The notes beneath the pieces are model-generated. The model was not told where the DNA came from. It was given only the letters and a program-made list of their open reading frames with translations, and searched no databases. 64,000 nucleotides of DNA from Kudoa neothunni (Eukaryota; Cnidaria), in the NCBI GenBank assembly GCA_964304625.1, contig OZ199838.1, forward strand, positions 10,292,001-10,356,000, given 5' to 3'. The position numbers were made by a program, and so were the translations under genes. Every line of letters starts with the position of its first letter. Positions within the stretch are counted from its first letter, which is position 1. This document shows, one piece after another, positions 49,367 through 60,936 of this stretch.

Positions 49367-52300
49367 ATGAGTATGGCAGTTAATTTAACAAGAGATGAAT
49401 TTGAGGAAAAATTTACACAGATTTTGGAGCAACTCGAAAAAGCAGACTTTCTCGGTTACTGCATTTCTTTTTATATAAAGATTGATAAATTTGATTAGCA
49501 ATCGACGCAGAATTTAGTGGAATAAACTCTGGCGAAAGGTCCAAAAAGTATTATCCATTAAACTAGTATTGATTGATTTGCAACTGTCGCATAAAGATAT
49601 TTTGATGTGCATCAGAAGAAATATGAAGGAATGCGAAAAGTGTGCAAACAGTACGATATTTTGCAATATGGAATCGCAGCATTTACGTTCGATTCCCAAA
49701 ACAACAAGTTATCTCCACTTGGCCCAAATTTTCCCCATATATTTAATACCATCAATTGTAGGTTTAATGTCGAGGCCTTTAATTTTTATTTGTGGCCTTC
49801 GTTCAGCTGGAAAAGTGTTTCCACAATTTGTTTTGAAGTAGGCCATTTATTCAATCAGTTTTTCATATTTCCCACCTAGATATCGAGCTACAGATTTTTA
49901 AAACATTACAACTTTGATTTCCAGAAAGTTTTCCAATAATCGGTCTTCTTTGATTTATTTTTGTTAGTGTTTGGACAAAGGAATCGAATACACTTCGTTA
50001 GAATATGTAATTTTTAAATCACGCCAGCCAATTTAATGCTCTTTTGTTAATAAATCTCACTTCGTTTATAGTATGAGAAAATGAAAAAGATGACAATTAA
50101 TGATATTGATGTGAAATACTCGTTTCCTTGGTAATTGATTTTTAAACGAACTTCATATAAAACTACACATAGTGATGTGGTTAAAAATTATTACGCTAGT
50201 ATAAGAGACAGCGTGAGGGATTGGTTGCTGTACAATCCAAATATATCTCATTACGAGACAGAATGTCCCTTTGAACGTATATCAATTCAGTTATGGCGTG
50301 TTATTTCTCTAGTACAGGGGTCCTCAGCCTTTTTTTTAATTGACCACCTTAACTTGGAGGCTAAATTTATATCTACTTTAAAGTTCTATACTTATTTAAG
50401 TATTATTAAGCTATATTTCTAAAGGATAAACGCGGCATTAAAGAAAAAAACTTGTAATAGTTTATAAGTAGTTGTTAAATACTTATTCCCAAGGATATTC
50501 TACGCAAAAAAATACGAACATCTTCATTGAATTAAATAGCTCTAAATAATATTACTTCTTAGACATCCTTAGATACGTCACAAACCGCATTATGCAATAA
50601 TTTCTACTATCCAATTTCGATGTCACTTAATATTTAACCTTGGTGGAGAGCCCCTGCTATAGTAGAAACATACTTCTGATACAAAAATTTCAATATTTTA
50701 AAATTTAAATTGCTGAATAATATATAACGATTGCCGATATAGACCCCTATGAACTTATTTTGTTGTTAAAATTGATTTGTGACGACTTTGAGCGACATAT
50801 TTCTCCAGATTTTTGCGATAAAAAGGTAGGTTTGATTCGATTAGATTTTTCTAAATTATTTGTGTATAGTTAACACTGACAAGATGTGAGACTAGTGCTG
50901 AAACGCTTCCACTTTTTAATGACATATATCAAAAGTTTTTTCAAACAAATTTTATAAATAGATTAATATTTTAGATGTATTCTTCAAATGTATGGGTTTG
51001 GAAGAGTGATAAATCATATTGTCAAAATGAGAAAGGTATATTTAATTATAATTTGTATTCCTGGCATTTATCATTGTCATGGGATATTCATTGTAGCCTA
51101 TAATTGGTCATAACTGTCTCTATGACCTAATGTTTACCCACGAGAAGTATATTAAAAGTTTGCCGGGTATGATTGTACATTAATTATAAATTGTGTATCT
51201 TTATCTTTGTAGAGTCGTTAGACCAGTATAAAAGAAATTTAGTGGAGACTTTCCCTCAAATATACGACACCAAATACATATCAGAAATTATTCTTAAGAA
51301 AATTATTGCCAATAAAAGTCTACTTCCGGAATCTACTAATTTGAAGGCTTTATATGAATATATGAATAGGTTATTTGTTTTTTAATATTGTCCCTTCCCA
51401 GTTGTTAATTGAAATAATAAAATTATTTTAGCAGTCATATTAATGCTAAACTTGCTAGCCTATCAAAAATATCCACTCCTTACGGTATTACTGTATTGGT
51501 TAATTGATTTGGCTAGTTGAATTAAGATGGAGCATCATCCGATAATGAACGGCAACTGTACCATGATGCTGCTTATGATGCCACTATGACAGGAATAAGT
51601 GAATTTCCATGTTAGAATACTCTTGCAGAATAATATTAATTCGATTAGTTTTTGTCAAATTATCTCAATTATTCTGCCAGACGTTCACCCTGTATGTTAA
51701 GTTAAGATTGGTGTTTTACATCAGTTATATACGTATATAAATACATATAAATGTTATTAGACACAATGAACTCAATCAAAATCCGGACCATCTTTTCGCC
51801 TCCATGCTTAAATTAAGCAATAAAGTTTTTTTAACTAACGACTTTAAAAAGCACATCGTAATAAATTGCCATTATTTCGAGTCTAATCAGAATCAGGAGA
51901 TGTAAATATCTATATTATTAGGATTTTGGTTGCTGTGAAACTGAGGAGTTACCCGACCTTTGCTCAGTCGTATTCACTACCAAAAATGCCAAACAATCAC
52001 GAAGAATTGTATCAATACCTAGAATAAAAAATAACATCTAGCTCATAATATAAAATTTTAGGTTGGGGATATGAGAAATTTAAGATTTCGGTTCGACTAT
52101 GAATACCTGGATAACAACAAACTTAAAGTGACACTGGAAAAGTCAAAGTATCTCATATTTATTCAATTTTACTATTTTGTGTAAAAAACAACTAACTGAA
52201 TGCACTAGTTTGTGTGATCTTACAACTTGGGCTACGAGTCGCAGACTATCCCACAGAATCAAATCAAACTATATTGACGATATGATTGATATCTTGTTCT

Positions 52301-52398
52301 CGCCCTCAACCACATCAAGTCGCTATTACTACTTTGGATTAGTGGCAACTATAACCATTTCGGTTGTTACATTTTCAATGCTGATAAAAAGACATTAA
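49367..52398 (+). CDS. PNLDC1: PNLDC1/PARN-like DEDD 3' exonuclease with C-terminal membrane anchor
   Basis: PARN-family 3'-5' exonucleases trim poly(A) or small-RNA tails; PNLDC1 (Trimmer) trims pre-piRNAs at the outer mitochondrial membrane. Exon 1 (49367-49454) reads MSMAVNLTRDEFEEKF and LEKADFL. After a 44-bp intron, exon 2 (49499-49538) gives AIDAEFSGINSGE, the D-x-E of ExoI. Exon 3 starts at 49597 (YFDVHQKKYEGMRK, then FNFYLWP). Later come FLKHYNFDFQKVF, the ExoII motif IIGHNCLYDLMF (about 51100), DQYKRNLVETFPQIYDTKYI, and YHDAAYDATMTG of the last motif (about 51570). The last exon ends in a hydrophobic run, YYYFGLVATITISVVTFSML, followed by IKRH: a tail anchor, which favours PNLDC1 over soluble PARN. 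Some middle exons are not resolved. Confidence 0.85.
50315..50656. mobile_element. 342-bp hAT MITE inside the PNLDC1-like gene
   Basis: Ends CAGGGGTCCTCAGCC and GGAGAGCCCCTG are imperfect inverted repeats, flanked by CTCTAGTA (50307-50314) and CTATAGTA (50657-50664), 7 of 8 matching. It shares its outermost CAGGGG with the element at 47433. It most likely lies in an intron, since the coding frame stops just before it and resumes about 80 bp after it. Confidence 0.85.
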
Positions 52399-52566
52399 AA
52401 TCAAACATATTGTTATTTGATAGATTCCTTTAGAAAAAAATAGTTTTATTTTTTTATTGCGTATCAAACTGTAAACTTCTATATTGTACTATAGCACTGG
52501 AAAATGAGTTTATTTGTTAGTGAAAGGTTTGGGAGACAGTTATGTCGATAAACAGTGGAACCAAAT

Positions 52567-53424
52567 TTAATGACCTCTCTGAGCAAGGGACATATCCATA
52601 AACTTCTTCTTGTGAAATTGTAACCACCACTAAATGCAAACACACGTCAAATATATAAATAACTAGAAAGTAGCGTAACTTTTGAGGGTTTGTCAGCTGA
52701 ATCGGTAAATATTTTGTCGATCAGTCTCAATCCAAGTTCCTGTCTCAATTGAGTCATATATCCTCGTAGTTGTTCTTAAAAATCAATAAAATTTCATTTG
52801 GAAAGTATGCAAGCCGATTAACTGATTCAGTTAATACCTCCTTCGCCTCTTTCTGGTTTTTTGAAAAATGCGTTCAATGGGAAACCACCTTCATAAGGAA
52901 TATCGAATTTGGCTTGACCCATTTTAGTGTATTCGTTACTCAACTTCAACTTATCCGGGGTCTATCATAAAATATCAATTGATTTAGGCTTTGTAATCGA
53001 AATCAAGTGGTTACCTTGGCTGCTGCTTTCAATAACTCCGTTATATAGAGAATACAATAGACCATAGTTCTATCGCTGTCAGACTACACACAAATCAGAA
53101 TCGATAAGTCATTATGTGGATCTCAGTTATCAATCATCTCTCTTACTTGAATATCAAAAGATTTAAACCATACATTCGCTCGGAATAAGTTGATACTCTC
53201 ATCAACAATATCTGGGGAGCCATCTAATGCATGTACATTAGTCTATTTCATTGAAAATCCACCAATTACCACTAGGAGGAGCAGGACCCTTTGTTTTAGT
53301 ATTCAATGGGCAAAACCCCATTTTGCAAACAGATAATTCAGATTTTATTTGTGAATGATATACCTAAAAATATTATTTATTTTTTAATGTAATGCGTTTT
53401 AAGAGGAAATATTCCTACTGGCAT
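52567..53424 (-). CDS. ARPC3: ARPC3, Arp2/3 complex subunit 3 (p21)
   Basis: Subunit of the Arp2/3 complex that nucleates branched actin filaments. Exon 1 is only ATG CCA (53419-53424), then a 55-bp intron, then VYHSQIKSELSVCKMGFCPL and KGPAPP. A 46-bp intron leads to DIVDESINLFRANVWFKSFD; the next exon is SDSDRTMVYCILYITELL; the next contains GQAKFDIPYEGGFPLNAFF. The next has LRQELGLRLIDKIF and DKPSK, and the last WWLQFHKKKFMDMSL with stop at 52567. The product is 175 residues (human 178), collinear throughout. Every intron is GT/AG and phases fit. It converges with the PNLDC1-like gene, leaving 168 bp between stop codons. Confidence 0.94.
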
Positions 53425-54956
53425 CCTTATTACTGACCAAGGCGTACACTACTAAGGTTCGTTCGTATCAGATCGTTCAAAATAAAATGTTAATCCGTTT
53501 TTATATTATTATACACATATCAAAATATATTGTGAGTAGTGGATGAGTTCTGGAGTTAGAGCAATTAAATATGTTGCCAAACGTTAACTGTATGATACGT
53601 TAGAAGTTTTTCAGAACATTTCTCTACTACAAACTGCGAACAGATTTATTCACGCACACGTTCGGCTGACGGTCTTATAGCTGTTTATTGCTTAATCTAT
53701 GCGATTTTGTTATTATCTGATTTGGTGTGAGTTAATTTGACTAACCTGATATATTTTTAATCCATATAGTTTATCCAACGGATGTGAAAGTACGTGTTCC
53801 ATATACATTTTCTTGTCGTATTTTTCATTCTTCCTCAATAAATTTTGTTGAGATGCTAATCTTATATCATTTTATAACCATTATGACGTGTTATACATAT
53901 TTTATTTTATAAATCAGCTCCAGTTTGCTAACAGAATGTATATATATATATATATGCTTGATTTTAAAAAAATATATAAAAATGAATGTTAGTTTCACTT
54001 TTTATTATTAATTAATTCTATCATTAACGTATATGTACTGTTAATAAAAGCCTTATAGTTTCAAAAATGCATATATTTTGTTACGGCTATTTTTACAGCT
54101 ATGTAATATTTGACTTTCATTATTCTTATATTGTAACACCAATGTGGTTATTTGTAAGGAGAGGGTTCCAAGCTTATGTTCTCTTCTAAGATCTCTGGAG
54201 TTTTTATTCTTATAAAAAGTTTGGATCTTATTGAATGAACTGTCTACTTTTTGAGTAATCAAAAATTCTGGAATTATAAGAATTTTATCATCGTTACGCA
54301 AAAATAGCATAACGCAAATTTTAAACACTTTAAGATGGAAATATCAGATTTTTCATCAACACATTGTAACATCATTATTCCTCTGTTAAGTTTTTGAGAA
54401 TATGCTGTTATTTTATTAGTGTAATTCAGTTGATTTACTATAATAAAATTACTAAATCGAATACATATCAGATATTAAGTCCTAAAAAAGGAGAGGTCAA
54501 TCAGGCACATAATAGTAAACCCTTTGGATGCTAATATGGAAATAATATTTGACACTTTTTCTTCGGATTTCCGATATAACTGTGCGATCAGATATAAAAC
54601 AAATTAAATGGATAAAATAACCTTATTTCGTAGTTCATTGTTTTGGATTCTAAAGCAATTCGAAAGTTTATCTATATTGACTGTCTATGGTACCATTTTG
54701 TTGTTAAATACTTTTTAATTACATAACGCATTATCTCAAAGTATTGGTCTAAATTAAAAAAAATTGGAGGACATAAACAAGATTAATAATTATGCCGCAT
54801 TTTTCTGCAAATGTTCAGAAAATTTTATCTTATTTAACGAGATTTAAACAAATAAACCTTAACTAATTGAAAGAGAAAACTGTGGGGTTCAAGATATTTG
54901 TGTAATATTTGATTATAAGAAATAATATTAAATACTACAATAAACCAAAAAATTAA
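53425..54956. other. AT-rich region upstream of ARPC3
   Basis: Holds a (TA)n run at about 53939-53956 and an anonymous 91-codon frame at 54053-54328 (-) that is charged and of fair complexity but unrecognised. The ARPC3 promoter should lie near 53425-53600. Confidence 0.4.
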
Positions 54957-57105
54957 CCCTTTCATGCCTATTGTGCGGTATACTGAACATTAACTTCTCC
55001 TTCGTTTAAAATGAACATTTAGCTATTACTTCGCATTCGTCCTAAAAGTAATGTATTAATTTGTATACCGAATTATATTATTTTTTGGAACAAAAATTTT
55101 TACAGTTACATTATGTTGTTGTTAATTAAATTTTACTCTTTAAATTTTAAGAAACTTATTATTATCTGAAATGATACGATTTTAAGTCTTGTCAGTAAAC
55201 TGAACAACAGGAACACGTGGACCTATTTTTGGACAATCGCAATGGATTACGACATTTGTAACGATGAGGATAAAACTGAAAAAAGGACTTCGGAAATTAT
55301 AGTGCTACCTGAAGTCGACATATCCGAACCGGATACATATTCTGAAGACGATACAACATTTACATCATCAATATTGAACAAATTTTCAGATGCGAAAAAA
55401 TGTTCATCATCCGATGATTCTGACGCTGAAATTGACACTGGCCTTCAATGGAAGAAACAAGATATTAGTTCAAATTTACCAGAGGAATTGTGCAACTTAA
55501 TGCTTAAATGACGAATTTTAAAAGTTAGATCATTTAATTCACCCCATCGATTATTTCAACCAATTTGTTGACGATGATTTGATTGAATTAATTGTAAACG
55601 AATCAAATCGATACGCCACACAAAATAATTCGAATTTTAAGACAAACGGTTTAGAAATTAAAACTCATTTGGGAGTCATAATTTTAATGGGGATTGTACA
55701 GATGCCTCGTTATCGATGCTATTGGTCCAACCATTTCAATTATTCACCTATTTCGGATGTCCTTTCTAGAGACAGATTTGAGCAACTCTCAAAATTTCAA
55801 CATTTTAATAATAATGACAATGCAACCAACGATCAGTCTTCCCAAAAGTTTGGTCGGTTTGTCAAAATTAGACCTTTTTTGGAGCACTTGAGGCAAGCAT
55901 TTTTAAAAATCACTCCAGAGAGCATAAATTCGGTGGACGAACAAATGATTCCCTTTAAGGGTAAATGCCGGACAAAACAGTACATATCGAATAAGCCGAC
56001 CAAATAGGGCTTCAAAGTTTTTGCTAGATGTGGAATAAGTGGGATAGTGCATGATTTTCATTTGTATGATGGAAAATCGCCGGTTGTACAAGAAAGCTGT
56101 GGTTTGGTTTCCGGGGATTTTGTAATAAAATTATGTGAACAACTTCCAAAGAATAGGATGTGTCTATTGTATTTCGACAACTGGTTCACATCATTCCGGA
56201 TGCAACTTATATTGAAAAAAAGGAGAATATATTCGGTGGGGACTATTAGAAATAATAGAATTAAAGGATGTCCTTTACTCGATTGTATGATAGCTCTGTT
56301 GTGACTTTATCATCCACTCATTCTGGTAGTGAACCTCTAACAACTGTAAATAGATATGATAGGCGACAAAAAATGCGTTAAAGTCGATTGTCCGATATGC
56401 AAATGTCACTATATAGGTTAAACTATAAATGCAAAAAATTTTACATGCGGATATTTTTTTGGGACATCAACACCGCGATCACTAATTCGTGGTTATTGTA
56501 TCGGAGGCAAAATTCCATGACTAATGTAAACAAGAGTAAAGTTCTTGATTTGCTTTCGTTCATATATTCAATCTGTGAATCATTGTTGTATGAAAACCAA
56601 ACATTAATACAAACTCGAAAACGTGGTCGTCCGGTTAATGATTGTAATTCACAACAAATAATGGAATCTACTATATCGAAACGCAAGAGAAATACTCTTT
56701 TATCAGATCACATTAGATATGATAATGTTGGCCATTTTCCAGAGGTAGTATCTACGCCAAGTAGATGGAGAAGTTGTGGAAGAAACACTCAAATAATTTG
56801 CTTAAAATGTGGTGCCCCTTGTTGTCTCGTAAAAGGTAGAAATTGTTTTTATGTGTACCATAATACTTAAAATTATTGTTTTATTGATAATTCTATCTGT
56901 TACTGTTATAATAATTCGATTTCTTTTTTTCGCATTTTCTTTACCACAAAATCCCATTGTTCAGTCTACTGAACATAACTTGCAACTTAAAAATATTAGC
57001 CCAACAAAATTTCTCGCTCCAAATTTTTATTTATTTAGTATTAGAAGAATATATTGTATTAAACAAAATTTTTAAAGGATAAATAAAAATTCAGGCACGA
57101 AAGGG
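54957..57105 (+). mobile_element. piggyBac element, ends and TTAA duplication intact
   Basis: 2149 bp with inverted ends CCCTTTCATGCCT and CCCTTTCGTGCCT (one mismatch in 13). TTAA stands on both sides (54953-54956 and 57106-57109). It carries a plus-strand transposase with few breaks. Confidence 0.93.
55242..56870 (+). pseudogene. piggyBac transposase, broken
   Basis: An acidic N-terminus (MDYDICNDEDKTEKR onward) precedes the DDE domain. It contains GIVQMPRYRCYWS, the catalytic Asp in NSVDEQMIPFKG (about 55930), the second in LLYFDNWFTSF (about 56170) and SLYRLNYKCKKFYMRIFF. It ends in the Cys-rich zinc-binding tail CLKCGAPCC to NCFYVYH. There is a frameshift near 55510-55540, an in-frame TAG at about 56005-56007 where the family has Trp (KPTK then GFKVFARCG), and a further break near 56300-56390 where the conserved MGGVD segment is lost. 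It is inactive but not very old. Confidence 0.9.
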
Positions 57106-57109
57106 TTAA

Positions 57110-57766
57110 AATATTCATGTTCATTTAAGCATACAGATTATGTCATTCTTTTAGTAAAAGTATCTCTAAACAGTGAGCTTTGAATAATTACTGTTACAAG
57201 AAAAGAGCATTAATGGCTATCGCTGCAATATCATAGGCTTGTATCAGGATTATTAAAATGAATTATAAAATTAGTGCCATACTTTTAAATTATGTTTTTA
57301 GACATGTTTTTTTAATTTTAAAATTAAAATTATGATACGTCTAGTCGAAAATTCTTAGACAAAATTTTGTTTCTCTGTATCATCCCATTATTATTATTAT
57401 TATTAGGATACAATCCCTTTTCAATATTTTAAAAATATTTAAGATAATTTTTATATATTTAAGTTTAACTAAAATTTGGATTTGTCATTACGTAGTTTAT
57501 TTTTATTAATTAAGAAAATATTGAAATAGAAAATACAAAACTTTTTCATAATAATATAAGATTCCAACTATTATTTCATGAAATAAAGTAAAATTAATCA
57601 ATCCAAGATCGCTTTATTACAAAAAGATACAACTAATCCTCAATTTGAGTGATACTCTCAATTATATTCAAAGATTTCTCGCAAGATTGTATTTTCATAT
57701 TGTTTCAATTAGCACTGTAAAAAATAACAAAAAATTTTTTGTATTAAACATAAAAGAATAAAATGT
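57110..57766. other. AT-rich interval between piggyBac and the carboxypeptidase
   Basis: Contains an (ATT)n microsatellite at about 57387-57405 and, presumably, the 3' UTR of the carboxypeptidase. Nothing else seen. Confidence 0.5.
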
Positions 57767-59096
57767 CTATATAAAGAGTCTTGGTTTAAGTCTTACATTG
57801 ATAGTCTTCATTCGAGTCTCAGTAGAAGATATTGATAAAGGCATGGTGTATGTGTCTAACTGTTTCAGTGATGGTGGAGGAATAAAAATAAGGTAATGTG
57901 ATCCCTCAGTCAATAGGCTATAGTATTCTCCATCTCCCGTGGTAAAAATCGGCTTACCACCACTGAGTTTATACACTCCCACTCCTTCGATAGGTCGGTT
58001 ATCATTGTCCCTTCAAGTTATGAAAACAAGTTAGTAATACGATTCTAATTCAAAGGCTATATGAGTAACTTACGTCACTATTCCTTTAACGCCATAATTA
58101 ATATTTAACATGTAGTTGACTAAAGAATCTTTGTTTTCGCTCCAGAAATGTCGCAGTTGATTTGCCACGGGATACTTACAACAACTAAGCTCTAACGTTA
58201 TGTCGTATCCATTTGTGAATAGGTAAATGTAATCTTGAAGACTTCCAAAAATTGGATACCAAGCTGCTCCATTTGTGATGCCATTCACAAAATGATCGTT
58301 GCAATTGTCATCCAATAACATCGACCCATGAACAGAGGAATAGGAAGTGGAAAGCGCACGAAAAAGTTTATCGTCAGAGGTTGTGCTATACATGGAAATA
58401 TTTGGGTGGTAAACATCGCCGTCATATGGATAACTAGCTACTAGCGCTCCGCCATGTAAGTTGGCTGATAAAACAAACGGAATTTTTCTGAGCCAACTAA
58501 TTATGGCTTCGGTTTCAGGTTGTAAAGATTGATTTTGGGCTTTTTCTAACATTGGAAAATTTCTATTCAATCAAAATATCATGAATCATAAAATTATTTT
58601 ATCATTTTTACCGATTAAGATCAACTCCGTTTGCATTTTCTCTACCATCAGGTGCACATCCTACTTTAGCCACTTCGAATCCGTCCGGATTGATCGAAAA
58701 TAACAAATGAATTCTTGTATGAGACAACAAATTTTTAATAATGTTATTGTTTTGGCGATACTCGAGGCAGAGGTGTTCAGCTAAATGCAACAAAACTTCT
58801 CTTCCGACTGCTTCATTGCCATGCATATTTGCCATATAAGCAAATTCCGCTCGAAGTTTTATATGCTGATGGGGTGATTTGTCCGCTAAAGCCATTGCTA
58901 GTAGATTTTTCCCTTCAACTGACCTTCCAATCGAATACACGTAACTCAAATTCGCACAGACTGAGTTTTGAAGTTCATTGAGTGTTATCCATAATGATCG
59001 ATAGCGATGATACTTGAATTGGACCAACAGATTCTCAGAGTTTACTTTGAATGTAAAAATAACAAAAATAACTATTAAATTAATAATTATTGACAT
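57767..59096 (-). CDS. Secreted M14B metallocarboxypeptidase (CPE/CPM/CPN-like)
   Basis: Removes C-terminal basic residues from peptides, by family. Three exons: 58612-59096, 58074-58562 and 57767-58010, with introns of 49 and 63 bp; 405 residues. An N-terminal signal peptide (residues 1-20, hydrophobic IIINLIVIFVIF) precedes the catalytic domain. Zinc ligands are H92 and E95 in MHGNEAVGRE and H198 in ANLHGG. The substrate-binding run is NGVDLNRNFP (N/R 161-162), and the catalytic Glu is E286 in TLELSCCKYP. QDYIYLFTNGYDITLELSC is the N/E-subfamily signature. Residues about 320-400 form the transthyretin-like domain. No KDEL or transmembrane tail is seen; a GPI signal is not evident, so a soluble secretory-pathway enzyme is likely. 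Regulatory (B) rather than digestive type. Confidence 0.94.
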
Positions 59097-60001
59097 CCAC
59101 CTACTCTAAGCATAATTCTGCATCGCGTCAATTCAGAATGTGTTACTTTTTCGTGCAAATGCACACTATATCCACAATAAAATAGTAACTTTGATTTTCA
59201 TTTAATTATATCAAAGTCAGGATTTCAATATTAATATAATCCAAAAATATTTTTATTGTAAACAAAAGGTTATAATTATTAAAAGCGTAATCTTCGCGTT
59301 TGAGAAATATGAGAATTATTTCGCTCTAACTAATGTTAATTGTGGAATTTGTGTGACTTTATTTTCGAAGAGAGATTTTATGTTTAAAGCATTGGAAGTG
59401 CGAAATCTGTTAACACTTTTCTAATCTAATATAAGAGGTGATTGGTTACCTACATTTCTCCATAGAAATCTTAGAACCACACTAAGCTTAATGAATCTTG
59501 TACACTGGGCATTCCATCGATTGACTAAATTGAAATGGGCTAATATCTTATTTCTAGTAAGACATTATTTATAAGCTGGAGCGAATCTTTATTCAAATGA
59601 AGAGGATACAAGAACGTGAATTAAAGTTATAATAAGGCCCACCTAATCGTATAAAGTAAACATGTCGCTAATAAAAGACAGTGAATAATAGATATAGGTA
59701 AAAGTTAGCTACGATTATCCATGTGAGCTTATTTACGTAGCAATGCATGTGATAGCTGCCTCGCTACAAACATGATTGGCGAATTTAACGCGAACCAATT
59801 ACAGAAAGATAAAGACCAAAGTTACACATTAGGTACAGGGCTTACTGAAACCTTGATGGAGACTGTCTCAACGTGGAGATTTGAAATTCTTTATTTTGCA
59901 AAAGGAGACTTTCTTTTAAGTAATTAAGCTACGCATAAGCCACTTTTCCCGTTGAATTAAATCGTCTGATATCCAAATTGACGTACACAGATATAAAAAA
60001 A
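59097..60001. other. Region upstream of the carboxypeptidase
   Basis: Should include the carboxypeptidase promoter. No coding frame or repeat recognised. Confidence 0.45.
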
Positions 60002-60936
60002 ATTTGGCTAAATTACAGTATACGGGAAATCTCCGTATAAAATTTTTGCACCCTCGGGAAAAATCGGACATATTTTAATGTGAAAATATAATCATAATAT
60101 ATTTAAAGATGGTGCTTAATTCTTTTTAAAAAAAATATTTCCTTCTAAACAAGAAGAAAGATATGTAACCATCTAGATTTTCTGGATTCTTATTAGTGGC
60201 GTCCCTGTATTTTCGTTTGAATGCTCCCCAAGTAGATTCTATACGGTTTGTGTGAATCCCTTCAGGAGAAACAAATCGCCGCTTATGGATGACAAACCCA
60301 TGAATAAATCCTAAATCTTCCAAAGTGTTTTATCCGCGCCAACCGTCTGTCCAAATGGTCGAGCCCCCTCCACATTTTCCGTTATAATATTTTCGAGAAC
60401 TTCTCTGTTCCGAATCTTGGTAACTTTCAGGAAGCAGTCTCCGTCCTCGTCGATCCCACCTACCACCCGATACTGTTGATTTTTTCAAATCCGCCCAACA
60501 TCATATTTTCTTTTTGAGATGGCTGTTTCATCGATTTGGACGATTTTTCCCTCGCCTCCAATTTTAATGGGCTCATCATCTAATTTTAGAGTCATTAAGT
60601 CTCTAACAACAGATTTCAGCTCCAATATCGTTGAATTTGAGGATATATTTAAATGTTGACGTAGAGTTTCATACGTCATACTTTGATGTTGGATGATAGA
60701 AACCATTTCAATAAAAATTGTCCACAAAGGCAGCTTCGATAGTTCAAATATTGTCCCTCTTCGGATAGAACATCATTTATTACACACGTTTTGCAAAAAC
60801 TTGATAGTGTATTGGAGCTCATCTCGAAAATAGCTATAATCAAGCATCGTGATGCTGTCAATATCCTCAAATGTGAATATTTTCTTATAAGATGACATTC
60901 CACCCGAACTTTCCGAATACTGTAATTTAGCCAAAT
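60002..60936 (-). mobile_element. Compact ISXO2/Merlin-like element
   Basis: Inverted ends at 60002-60025 (TTTGGCTAAATTACAGTAT core) and 60913-60936 enclose about 0.9 kb with one minus-strand transposase starting about 16 bp inside the right end. Motifs in order: IVQIDETAISKRK with the first catalytic Asp (about 60505-60545), VVGGIDEDGDCF, TIWTDGWRG (second Asp, other frame), and HTNRIESTWGAFKRKYR with the Glu (about 60210-60260). At least one frameshift and two in-frame stops separate these, so it is inactive. The target duplication is not clear in the A/T-rich flanks. It is a different lineage from the element at 33933. Confidence 0.82.
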
